DNA of 64,000 nt from Gnetum montanum (taxonomy: Eukaryota > Streptophyta > Gnetopsida > Gnetales > Gnetaceae): the NCBI GenBank assembly GCA_015680685.1, contig MNCI01017783.1, positions 163,081 through 227,080 on the forward strand. The letters are read 5' to 3'. Below are positions 24,909 through 35,519 of the stretch, piece by piece; positions within the stretch are counted from its first letter, which is position 1, and every line of letters begins with the position of its first letter. Below the pieces are notes generated by a model. That model had not been told where the DNA came from. It saw nothing but the letters and a program-made list of their open reading frames with translations, and did not search any database. Position numbers and translations under genes: made by a program.

Positions 24909-26432
24909 TCAAACGTGAAACAGCTTGAGGTACAAATGATTCGTTGGATGTGTAAGCTCGTTTCCGTCCATGTCCGCTAGTTTGAACGCTCCATTGTCGT
25001 ACGCTTTGGTGACCAAGTAAGGGCCTTCCCAGTTGGCTGAGAATTTGTCTGGGTGTTTAGGGACCACCTTAAGTACAAGGTCACCTTCTTTGATCAGGTG
25101 CTTGTGAATGTCATGTTGATGGCATCATTGTTGTTGCTTCTGGTACAACTCAATATTATCTAATGCACGCATGCGTTCCTCCTCCACTAAATCCAGGTCA
25201 ACAATGCACGAGTCATTATTTAGACCTTCATCGAGGAGTCTGGAGAGTGTGATCCTCAAGGATGGTACCTGCAACTCCAAAAGTAAAACAGCTTCTAAAC
25301 CATAAACAAAACTATATGGTGTTTTACCTGTGGATGTCCTATGCATCATTCTATATGCCCATAGCGCATAAACTAGCTGCTCGTGCCATCTTCGTTTGCT
25401 CTGATGAAGCATTTTCTTGAGCACCATGATGACAGTTTTATTTGTGGCTTCTACTTGTCTGTTGCTTTGAGGATAAAATGGAGACGAGAACGAATGTTTA
25501 ATGCCTAGGCTGTCGCAAAAGGTTTTTGTTTCAACATTGCTAAATTGTGGCCCATTGTCAGTAATGATAGTCATTGGGATGCCAAAACGGATCATAATGT
25601 TTTCAAGGATAAAGTTACATACTTGTTTCGATGTGGTCTTCCTAAGAGGAATAGCTTCTACCCATTTCGTGAAGTATTCAGTCGTAGTTATGATGAAGCT
25701 ATGTCCTGCTAAAGATGGAGGAGTTATTGGTTCAATGATGTCTAACCCCCACTTCTAGAAAGGCCATGTGATTTGGGCTGTATGCAACTCGTTGGGTGGA
25801 ACATGTATAAGGTTACCATACTTTTGACACGTATCACACGTTTTGACCTTGGAGAAATAGTCGTACTCCATGTGTGGCCAATAGTACCCTAAATGCCTTA
25901 TTTTGGTTGCCATTGCTTTGGGCGCTATGTGCCCTCCGCAAAGCCCCTCATGAACTTGCTCCACGATGGTCTGGCCATCGGTGATACTAACGCATACCAG
26001 CAAAACGCCTTCATAGGATCTACAACATAACGTATCCCCTACAAGTGTATATTGCCGAGAGCATTTTCGCACTGCGTCCTTTTGTGCATTCGTTAGATGT
26101 TGAGGTGGTTCACCATGTAGAAGGTACTCCTTTATGTGATCGTACCATTCTACAGCGTGTGTCGTGCTAACAGATGCTATGGGAAGTTCATTGGGAGCGT
26201 CAGTTATGGGCTTGTAGCAACTCATGATGGAACTAGGCAACGCATGAAACATGTCCGGTAAGCTGTTTAGAGCTAATGTGGCTAGTGCATCTGCAATGGT
26301 ATTATTGTTTCGAGAAACATGTTGCACTTCTTTGTTTGTAAATTGTTTTAGCAAGCATTTTGTCAGGTCACAGTATGGTTGTAAGTGTGGAGCTTTACAT
26401 TCATATACTTCCGTGACCTGGTTAATGACCAA
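24909..26432 (-). pseudogene. pol: Integrase (with end of second RNase H) of element B
   Basis: The frame 26432-25125 is open except for one TAG near 25757 in W-P-F-stop-K-W, where element A reads Gln. The zinc domain H-E-G-L-C-G-G-H...T-C-D-T-C-Q-K-Y-G is complete. The core has G-L-D-I-I-E-P (first Asp kept), T-D-N-G-P-Q-F (second Asp kept) and Q-S-N-R-Q-V-E-A-T-N-K (Glu kept). The C-terminal part includes N-W-E-G-P-Y-L-V, the GPY motif, and ends at the TGA 24909-24911. This is the best preserved pol domain in the window. The upstream end completes the archaeal-type RNase H (H-V-S-R-N-N-N-T-I-A-D-A-L-A). Confidence 0.92.
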
Positions 26433-27250
26433 TTGTGAATCGCCTCAAACTGCAAGCCATGTGATTCCTGAAGCTAGTGTTGCGATGAGACCTCTAAGGA
26501 GACCTTTGTACTCTGCCACGTTATTAGTGCTAGAAAAGTTTAATCAATAGGCAAATGGTCAGATCTCCCCGGAGGGATATGTGATGACTTCCGCAGCACT
26601 TCCTCCTCGAGAGGTGGATGCTCCATCGAAATTTAGGATTGCGTCATAGTCATTAGGCACTATGCCTATTGTGCTTACGTTTTCATCTGGAAACTCTAGA
26701 TTAATCGTTGCTTGATCCTGTGTTGGTGATGCGGTCATCTGATTGACTATAGCTTGACCTTTGATGGATGATTGGGCTATGTAGTGCAAGTCAAACTTAG
26801 CAATCATTGCTTTCCATCGAGCTATCTTGCTTGATTCGTACATGTTGTTTGTGATAGCTCTAAGTACATTGTCCTTACAGATTATGTTGACTTGGTTACG
26901 GAAGAGATAATGTCGCCACCTCTTTAAAGAGAAGATGTGACCTCTCCACGTCACTGTAACGTTGTTCGTAGGCTACTAATGCGTGACTCAAGTAATAGAC
27001 AGGGATTTCGGTTCCATCATTGCGTTTCTGACAAAGCATAGCCGCGATGGATGTGTCTGCTATTGCAAGGTAGATATAGAATGGTTTATTGTTCTGTGGA
27101 GGATAAACTATTGGTAGTTGAGCTAGTGCCATTTTAGTGTTGTCAAAGGCTTCTTGGCACTGTGGAGTCCATTCGAAATGGACATTCTTACGTAATAGAT
27201 GTTGCATGGGGCTCAACTTGTTCGTCAGTTTCTCTATCTTGTTCTATGAA
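26433..27250 (-). pseudogene. pol: Dual RNase H of element B
   Basis: The first RNase H (about 27216-26860) shows Y-Y-L-S-H-A-L-V-A-Y-E-Q-R-Y-S-D-V-E and D-T-S-I-A-A-M-L-C-Q. The second begins with L-N-F-D-G-A-S-T-S-R-G-G near 26646-26610 and continues with N-N-V-A-E-Y-K-G-L-L-R-G-L. The second, archaeal-type RNase H downstream of a degenerate first one is diagnostic of Tat elements. A shift near 26950 and stops near 26448 and 26548 interrupt it. Confidence 0.88.
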
Positions 27251-28166
27251 TCATCTAATGAATTGTAATCTACCTTGTAGACCGCAAAGTTCGGTAAGGT
27301 TGCTAGGTGATTTTAAATTTGTTATGGCCTTAACCTTATCGGGGTCTACTCGTATCCCTACTTCCGAGACTATGAACCCAAGCATTTTGCCTTTTTTGAC
27401 TTCAAAGACACATTTCTTTGGGTTAAGTCTTAGCTCATATTTTAAACAACGCTTTAGTACCAAGTCAAGATCTTGTACGTGTTGCTCTAATGTTTTTGAT
27501 TTAACCGTGATGTCATCTACATAATCATTGAGCAAGTTGAAGATATAATCATTAAAGATAAATTTCATTGCTCTTTGATATGTAGCACCGGCATTCTTGA
27601 GGCCGAATGGCATCATCGTGTAGCAAAAAGTACCCCATGGTGTCATAAAGGTCATCCTAAGCTAGTGCTCAGGGTTAATCTGAATCTGGTTATATCCTAA
27701 AAAGTCATCCATAAAAGATAACAAGGCATGCCCAGCAGTTGGGTCAATAAGTTGATCAATGCTAGGTAGGAGGAAATCATCTTTTTATGGTTGCGATGTT
27801 GGGGTCCCGGAAGTCAATGCATAAGCGAATGCTTCCGTTCTTCTTTGGGACAATGACCATGTTGGATACCCAGTCAACGTAGTCAACAGCCCGAATGAAA
27901 CCAGCTTGATAAAGCTTGGTGATCTCACTGCGAACTACCAATGCTATCTCAGGCTTAGCCTTATGTGCTTTTTATTTCACTAGTCTTAACTTCGGATCGA
28001 GTATGATGTTGTGCTAGACTATTCGAGGGTCTAGCATAGGCATGTCAGTGTAGGACCAAGCGAATGCTTTCATGTTGTCTTTAAGCACCTGTGCTATGTC
28101 ATCAGCAAGTTGTGTGCTCAATAATATACTTAGCTTCAGGATTTTGACTTCGCCATCTGACATAGT
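27251..28166 (-). pseudogene. pol: Reverse transcriptase of element B
   Basis: Frame 27655-27251 holds P-W-G-T-F-C-Y-T-M-M-P-F-G-L-K-N-A-G and Y-V-D-D at 27512-27523, then L-N-P-K-K-C-V-F. Upstream, 28166-27660 gives F-A-W-S-Y-T-D-M-P-M-L-D-P and V-P-K-K-N-G-S-I-R-L-C-I-D-F-R, with several stops and shifts. The N-terminus is lost in the N run 28167-28640. Confidence 0.9.
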
Positions 28167-28640
28167 NNNNNNNNNNNNNNNNNNNNNNNNNNNNNNNNNN
28201 NNNNNNNNNNNNNNNNNNNNNNNNNNNNNNNNNNNNNNNNNNNNNNNNNNNNNNNNNNNNNNNNNNNNNNNNNNNNNNNNNNNNNNNNNNNNNNNNNNNN
28301 NNNNNNNNNNNNNNNNNNNNNNNNNNNNNNNNNNNNNNNNNNNNNNNNNNNNNNNNNNNNNNNNNNNNNNNNNNNNNNNNNNNNNNNNNNNNNNNNNNNN
28401 NNNNNNNNNNNNNNNNNNNNNNNNNNNNNNNNNNNNNNNNNNNNNNNNNNNNNNNNNNNNNNNNNNNNNNNNNNNNNNNNNNNNNNNNNNNNNNNNNNNN
28501 NNNNNNNNNNNNNNNNNNNNNNNNNNNNNNNNNNNNNNNNNNNNNNNNNNNNNNNNNNNNNNNNNNNNNNNNNNNNNNNNNNNNNNNNNNNNNNNNNNNN
28601 NNNNNNNNNNNNNNNNNNNNNNNNNNNNNNNNNNNNNNNN
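28167..28640. other. Assembly gap (474 N)
   Basis: A run of 474 N at the RT N-terminus of element B. Translations that read through it are artefacts. Confidence 0.99.
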
Positions 28641-28649
28641 AAGTTTAAA

Positions 28650-29300
28650 CCATAGGGGTGAACGTGAGGAGGGTGAGCCATGTGTCTTATTTCATAATAT
28701 TCTTATATATATATATATAAGTTCGGGTGTTAATAGGGGCCAACGTAAACCATTGGTAATGGTGTGTACATACATTTTTGTTTTATATTTTAAAAAGGGG
28801 GGCCAGCGTCCCCAAAAATAGGGTCAATGTGGGCATTAGCTCTTGAATACTTTATTTTATTTTATTTATTATTATTTTTCATTGTTTTTGTTTGGGTATG
28901 GACGTATGTTCTATAGGGTCAACGTAAAGGGTCAATCTATTAATTTTATTATTATTGTTTTGGTGAAATAAAGGGGGTCAACGTTACTAGAATCAAGGGC
29001 AACATTGTATATTTTATTTTATTATATTTATTTTTGTTTATTTTATTTTGTTATTTTCTTTGGTGGGCTTTTATCTTATGGGGTCAGCGTGACCCAAGAA
29101 GCCAACGTGTGTACAACATAATTTGAATTAAATTTCTATTATTTTTTTTTCTTAGAGGGGTTCAAGATACCTGTAATAAGGGGCAACGTGGTATACTCCA
29201 TTTTGTCATTCTTATTATTTTTTTTTATTTCTTTATTTTCATCGTTGTATATTTTTTTTGTCTTCAAGGGCTTGGGTGCTTCACGCCCAGGGGTCAGCGT
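28650..29300 (+). repeat. GGGTCAACGT words spaced by AT-rich DNA
   Basis: About nine words such as GGGGCCAACGTAAAC, GGGCCAGCGTCCCC, GGGTCAACGTAAAGG and GGGGTCAGCGTACAGG occur roughly every 50-110 bp. Between them lie T-rich stretches (TTTTATTTTATTTA). This lies upstream of the antisense gene in element B. No frame is supported. Confidence 0.6.
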
Positions 29301-29390
29301 ACAGGTTAGCATATGGTTAAAATTAACCCAAAGGTGCGATAAAATTAATCAAAAACTTAATATGCAAATTACCAAGGGGGATATAAAAGG

Positions 29391-29404
29391 GGCAAACGGT
29401 AGAC
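29391..29404 (+). promoter_or_regulatory. Putative TATA box of antisense gene B
   Basis: GATATAAAAGGGGC, a close match to a plant TATA box, lies about 640 bp upstream of the proposed ATG at 30034 and just before the CAGCGTGAAC array. A similar TTTAAAAAGGGG precedes gene A. This is positional inference. Confidence 0.45.
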
Positions 29405-29439
29405 AAAGAAAAATTGTAGTCGTGAACCAAGCAAACAAA

Positions 29440-29870
29440 TTGCAGTGTGAACATGAAAAAAAAATTTGCAGCGTGAACATAGAAACAATGCAGCATGAAC
29501 AGAGAAAAATTTGCAACGTGAACATAGAAACAATGCAGCATGAACAGAGAAAAATTTGCAGAAACAGTGCAGTGTGAACATGAAAAAAAATTTGCAGCGT
29601 GAACATAAAACAATGCAGCGTGAACAGAGAAAAATTTGCAGCATGAACAGAGAAAAATTGCAGCGTACAACAGAGAAAAATTTGCAGCGCACAATAGAGA
29701 AAAATTTGCATTGTGAACCAAAAAGAATTGTTTGCAGCAACGTGAACCCAACAGTAGCAGCGTGAACCAAGCAAGGAGATTGTTTGCAGTAGTGTGAACC
29801 CAACAGGGCCAACGTCAACCAAGCAGGGCCAGCGCCAACCAAACTAAGCCATACTTGGATCTATACGCGG
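29440..29870 (+). repeat. CAGCGTGAAC minisatellite upstream of antisense gene B
   Basis: About sixteen units of 20-40 bp share GCAGCGTGAACA followed by AGAGAAAAATTT. Variants GCAACGTG, GCAGCATG and GCAGTGTG are CpG decay products. The Cys- and Phe-rich open frames on the opposite strand (29323-29842) are simply translations of this array. Confidence 0.85.
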
Positions 29871-30529
29871 TTGTTCAGATTTCCAACGTGCTGAGTCAGA
29901 CCTGCAACTGCGACGTTCAGATTTGCAAGATCCACAGCATTCTAGACCGGATCTGAAGCATACGAAGTCAGATCCGCGTCTGGATCTGATCCATAGCTTG
30001 TAAGATCTACAGATCTACAGCACCTGGAGAAGGATGGGCAAGGGCAAGCACGAAAACAAGGGGAAAAAGGAGCAACTCTAACGTTCGTAGCAGAAAGTGA
30101 GGAGATGTTCCAGAGTCTTCCTCAACCAAGGATCCTGTCATGGGGCTGATCTATGCGCAGGTACACTTCCGTTACATTTTTTAATTCATGCCTTTGTTGT
30201 TACTCTTAGTTATTGTCTCGATGTATATATTGTGAACGTCCGCATGCAACGTGTGCGTGTCCAGTACAGCATGTACTTGGCAGCGTGTGTGTCTTTGGAC
30301 CGAGTGTGTGCATTCTGGGCATTTTCATTAGAAACAGGGTCTATTTAGGATAGATTTTGGGTTGAATCTGTCTTCAGTGTGTACCTCTATTGTTGGTATC
30401 TGATTTTCTATGACGTGCAGATTTTTTTCTTGTGTTTGGTGATGGGCCGTGTATTCACATTGTATGGCCAACGTGTAGGATCTGGATGCATAACATACAG
30501 GCTTCATGGGTGCCATATTTTCTAAGTGT

Positions 30530-30800
30530 TGAACTGGTGAACTGTCAGCGTATACCTAAAATTTTCTAAGTATGAAGCATGCAGTGTACACCCAAAAAAC
30601 TTTTCTAAGTATGGAGCATGCAACGTACATCCAAAAAATTTTCTAAGTATGGAGCATGCATCGTACACCTAAAAGTTTTCTAAGTATGGAGCATGCAGCG
30701 CACATCTAAAAAATTTTCTAAGTATGAAGCATGCAGCGTACACCTAAAAATTTTCTAAGTATGGAGCATGCAGCACACACCTAAAAATTTTCTAAGTATT
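30530..30800 (+). repeat. 37-39-bp array in intron 1 of antisense gene B
   Basis: Seven units start with TTTTCTAAG at 30562, 30601, 30639, 30676, 30714, 30751 and 30788. Each unit has CTAAGTATGGAGCATG then CAGCGTACACCTAAAA. The leader array at 39720-40080 has the same phrase order (AAAATTTGACTAAGTGTTG then CAGCGTATAGG), so the two arrays are related. Confidence 0.85.
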
Positions 30801-30964
30801 AAATATGTGAAGTTAAATGTTATGTCAACTGGATGTTAATCTTAACTGTTGATCATGGTTGATCTACATGATACGTCCACTGGGGCTTTAGGGTGTATGT
30901 TTGTAATACGAGTTTATTTGTATGTTTATACATAGGTGTGATGTGCTCTACTTACTTTAGGTGG

Positions 30965-31065
30965 TATTGGTGTCAACTTATTTTTCTTAACTCCAAGATA
31001 GATGGCAGTTTAAGGCTTTACCGGGCCATGATGGCAGTTTAAGGCCATACTGGGCCGTAAGGTAT
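30965..31065 (+). repeat. AGTTTAAGGC repeats in intron 1 of antisense gene B
   Basis: Two clear units, CAGTTTAAGGCTTTACCGGG and CAGTTTAAGGCCATACTGGG, lie about 90 bp before the exon 2 acceptor. Matching units lie upstream of gene A at 20225-20330. Confidence 0.65.
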
Positions 31066-33096
31066 TGTGTTTTGAAATTTGTCTCTCTCTTTTTTATTCG
31101 TTGATGTTTATGTGTTTACCACGGATTTTTGATTGTGCGCAGGGGACATAAACCTTTTTTGTTGGTTATAGAGCTCATGGGGGTGCTCACATGGTTTGGT
31201 GCTGTGCAACCTGATGCTCCTCCACATGACATGGCGATCATGTCAGAAGCATTATGGTTCCATTCAGGTGCTAGCGAGTTCTTAGCAATTGTCCTACAAT
31301 ACTTCAGTGTTGTGATATGGTCTCATTTAAGTGAACAATTAGCACGAAGTGTTATTGAAACCATATTACCTGGCTCGTACAATGAGATATTAGTTTTCAT
31401 GGTGGATATAGAAGAGGGACTGTTCAAGGTTGGGGACGGTCTTGCCAAAGGGCCTCGATCTACTCGTCCCTTAACCTGTTTGTGGGATTTACTTTCCTGC
31501 AACCATTATAACATAAATAGCCCTCTCTTTCTAGCTTTCTGTGCACACACATTGTTCCAAAATGCACCTGGTATAGTGTATCAAGTGTAAAGGTGAGCTC
31601 GTTTGATTTATCCTTGTCTCTTGAGTTAATGCTATTCTGTTATTTATGTGGGATGATTGCTCTCTCATAGGCTCCTATTTGATGTGAATGGAGAATGCGA
31701 ACATGATGATGGACTAAGCTTGACACGTACTGCTTTGGAGGCTTTTATGGTAGGCCCCACTCTTCGCGATGTCGTATTAGCTCAAACCAAGGGTGCTATC
31801 GTCCATTACCATCATCAATTTTCTAGGCCCTTTGAGCGATGTGAGGTTCGGGGATGGCTACATGTGGATTGGTCCCATAATGGTCCAATATTTCCTAAAG
31901 ATGTTGGTAAGGCTGCAAGCATGCCTGATCTATTTAGTAGTGGTAAGTGATGATGTTTTGATATTTTATGTTTGTCTTTGCTTCCCCGTTGTTAAACATG
32001 TTGTTGATCATTTCGCTTAACCTCTTTTTCACAGTGGATATTACTCCTGATGGAGCTGTTATCATAACTGACCGCACCGAGGGTACTTTGCACATGAAGT
32101 TTGGGGAGACGAAGGATGCTCAAAGATGGTTGAATGATAAGGTGTCAAACCATGTCATCACTTTTCTAACTGATGCAGGTCTAATGCATCTTTTTACTGC
32201 TTTGACTCCCAATATTCCCATGATCGAGATGGTTTCTATCATTGATTCATTCAACGAGGCAGTCACCTATTTTAGCACACGAGTTCGAGGGGTGAAGGTT
32301 GTTTTCCATTTGACCGCGGAGTTTTTCTCAGACCTCTTTGGTGTGCCAGTAGATGGTGCTAAAATTAGCATAGACAAAGCAACTAAAGAGGGCCATATAA
32401 TTGGTGAATTAGAGGAATGGCTAGGTATCAAGAAAGGTTCTAGGGGTTTCCCCATGCAAGGTAACACCAAAGTGATTGAAGTAAATGAATTGTACTCATT
32501 GTTTAGGGCATGTGCATTCCCTAAGTCTCTCTCTCAAATAAGAACTCTTGGAGTAGAACCTATACGTATTATGCATTTAGTTCTAGAGACTGGGATGCAT
32601 TTCAACTGGGCGCAATTCTTACTTTCAGATTTCCATAGGGAGATTGTTAAATTACATGCCAACGTGGAGGCACAATCCCATTTTACGTTTGCGTTCTTTG
32701 CGGGTTACCTTCGTAGATTAGCTGAGTTTCTAGTAGTCCATGTAGGTAATGAGCATGTGTTAAGGGATCGTGCCCAGTTGTCTCGCCCATGGATACAGCA
32801 CTTATTCGATGTTACCCAGTCTCAAGATGTTCCCGAGTGTGTAGAGGAATCAATCTCCATTACAATCGAAGATACAGTTAGTGCTTCTCACCATACACAT
32901 GATAGTGTGGGGTTGGAACTAGCTAATGTACCTTACTATGCTAGGAGAGTTGATCGAGTCATTAAGGAAACAGTCGGGGATAGCAAAATCTAAAGTGATG
33001 AGACCTAAGCGCCCCAAGGAACCTACACCTGAAGTTTATCTACTACTGATGAAGTGTATAAAGTTCAAGTTGCCCGCACGTGGTGAGTGTTTTATG

Positions 33097-33130
<34 letters not shown>

Positions 33131-34826
33131 TTGTTTTATTTTCTTTTTATTGGTACCATGTTAATTGTGAACTTATAAATGTTATCTACAGCAACTCCTG
33201 AAAGAGGGAGGGAAGAATCAGCTCTGGTTATGGAAAGAGAAGAGATCCCCACCGATCAGGGGGAGGACGAAGCCGGTGTTGACAAAATCGGGGAGATCCA
33301 CATTCCTACAAAGGAACGTATGGAAGAGTATGTGGAGGAACGTATAGAGGCAGCCATGGATAAGGGTCTATCGGCAATCAGGATGGAGAGCATGAGAACA
33401 TAGATAGCTTCCTAGAGGAGAATTTACCTCTTGGTGATTCACCAAAGTTGAATGATCAAGGAATATTTGGTAAGCTTCATTGATTAATTCTATATTTTTC
33501 TAATTTATGCCCCTGCTTTTTTTTGTTTTTTGACTTCATAAATATATATATATATATATATTATGTGTTACAAGACTTAGACGCTGAAACTATGGAGGCC
33601 TCTAGTGTTCGAGTGAGAGTACCCATGTTAAAACCACCTATTTAAATAGTAACCACAGTTGGTCCATCGTCTCTAGATGAACCTGACACTTGGATCGAGA
33701 TGCCAAACAAAACAGATTTTGTTAAGGGCATAATGGATGAAGTGGTTAATCGTATTCAAGAGGCTAATCCTGAGCTGGGTACTTACCTTAAATGCTTTGA
33801 GTTCCTTCGTTTTCGTTGTTGATTTTGATATTGAACAGGCCAAGTGATGTTTCTTGGATTAATAGGAGCAAAGCTTAAATGGGACCCGTTCGAGGCAACC
33901 CACATTGATGGCCTACCTGAACTTCCTCCAGAGATCGGACAAGTTCAAAGGAAGATCTATGACGTGGTTGCAGGGTGCGTGGTACAGAATGCTAGATCTC
34001 TTTGGACTTGTAGACACTTGATTGAACAGCTCTGGTTGCAGGTTCAAATGGCCAAGAAGGAGAAAGCCAAGCTAGTAGAAGAACAAAATGACTATAAGTC
34101 TCGTTATGATTTTGCGGTTACTAGGTTGGCTGGGGATAGTACTTGGCACACCTCAGAGATTACCTATGCTAGATACTGGAATGTATTGAATAGCAAGGTA
34201 AAGGTGGTCTAGGAGCTAGCTGAACGCAAGGCCCAAATTGATTTTTTGAATAGAAAATGTCAAGATTGGAAAGCCTTTGCGGGTAAGGTGAAAAAGTGGG
34301 GCCAGGATGAAAAAGACCACAAATATCAATACAAGAAGTGGCTGAAAGAGGCGTCCATTGAGCACCGTCAATTGGAAATGTTCATGGAAGGTTTGGGTTT
34401 TCAATCTTCCTATAAAAAATTCAAAGAATGTACAGAAGTGGGGAATCCCCTGAGAGAATCGTCACTACTGCTTCCGGGGAGGTATCTGTACGCACTTTCC
34501 CTCTTCAACGTCCTTCCTGGATGACGGTAGACAAAAGCAAAGTATTAGCCAACGTGGACCTGGGCCTTGAAGATTTGGATTGGTCCGTTGTACCTGAAGA
34601 AGAAATTCTACATCGTATAGAATTTGGCCTAAGGCCTTCTTCTGTGAGTATTAGTCTTGCAACCTTTTGTCATTTTCTAGTTAATTAAATTTCTCCTTTT
34701 TGTTTTGTTTGCTGACTAGTTGTTTCTTTACAGGGTGGCAATGAGTATGATGATGGTGGCCCCAGTGGAGCAAGATAGAATGATGGAGATGAGCTTGGGT
34801 ATCAAGCCCCTCCTGGCAATGTTTAA

Positions 34827-35216
34827 ATTGACTTATTATTGTTAATAGATTTGCTAATTTTGGGTTGTAACTTTGTGGGTTGTGTGAAGCAAATGTATGA
34901 ACATTGTTAAGATTTGATATTATAAACTTATACATTCATGCATTTTTTTTGTTATTTTTCTATTATTCAAGTTTTTTTTTAAGTTTTGTCCAAACTTTTG
35001 ATAAACACAAGTGTAACCGCAAAATATTTTTTTTTTATTTTTATATTTATGTTTTTTTTTTGTTATTTTAATTGTTTGCAAATGTAAGAGTGAATGTAAC
35101 TAAGACGATAACAGTGTAGAGGCAATGTAAAGGGCATAGTAATTTGTAAAGAAAGGATGTAACTATACGTGCAAAGAAAGAATGTAATCTTAAAGAAATC
35201 AAAATGTAACTTGTTC
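34827..35216 (+). terminator. 3' flank of antisense gene B
   Basis: AT-rich sequence after the proposed stop, with T-rich and TTGTAA/TTATAAAC words near 34860-34930 that could serve as polyadenylation signals. No conserved frame. The assignment is by position only. Confidence 0.35.
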
Positions 35217-35512
35217 TAGTTTAAGGCCATTTCGGGCCATGAGTGTCAGTTTAAAGTCATGACGGACTTTAGCAATGGCATTCTAGTTTAAGGCCATTTC
35301 AAGCCAAAAGAAAACGAGAGAGGTTTAAACTGTTTCTGTGGGTTTTAGAATGAACCGGCCATTTTTTATCGTGGCTAGCTTTATGTCATTGCGGATATGT
35401 GGTATTTTAACGTCTTTCTGGACAAGTAGTAGTTTAACGTCATTTCAGACACTTGTAGTTTAACGTCATTTCGGACGCGATTGTAGTTTAACGTCATTTC
35501 GGACGATTAGTG
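35217..35512 (+). repeat. AGTTTAACGTCATTTCGGAC array
   Basis: Units include AGTTTAAGGCCATTTCGGGC, AGTTTAACGTCATTTCAGAC and two near-perfect AGTTTAACGTCATTTCGGAC copies around 35456-35505. This array separates the antisense gene's 3' end from the protease. Element A has the decayed counterpart at 13917-14165. Confidence 0.85.
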
Positions 35513-35519
35513 GGGAATG

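Larger units (their letters stand above)
30034..34826 (+). pseudogene. Antisense eight-exon gene of element B
   Basis: This gene runs opposite to element B's gag/pol. Proposed exons: 30034-30160, 31143-31592, 31671-31942, 32035-33082, 33192-33469, 33575-33778, 33839-34643, 34734-34826; the total is 3,277 nt, about 1,090 codons. Each intron starts GT and ends AG; introns 2-7 are only 60-109 nt. Exon 1 is basic (MGKGKHENKGKK), then E-S-E-E...L-P-Q-P-R. Exon 2 has F-S-V-V-I-W-S-H-L-S-E-Q-L. Exon 4 is open for over 300 codons with F-S-D-L-F-G-V-P-V-D-G and F-A-F-F-A-G-Y-L-R-R. Exon 5 is acidic; exon 7 is a long Lys/Glu coiled coil; exon 8 is Gly/Asp-rich. Defects: a shift in an A-run of exon 1, TGA in exon 1, a shift near 32980, shifts in exons 5 and 7 and a TAG in exon 8. 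No domain is recognised with confidence; the exon 4 region faintly recalls plant transposon-associated proteins. Confidence 0.88.

Noticed and set aside
28072-28821. Long frames spanning 28072-28821 and 28136-28681
   Set aside because: They read through the 474-bp run of N.
29323-29842. Overlapping Cys/Phe-rich frames that resemble secreted cysteine-rich peptides
   Set aside because: They are translations of the CAGCGTGAAC array in three frames and have no conserved start or signal peptide.
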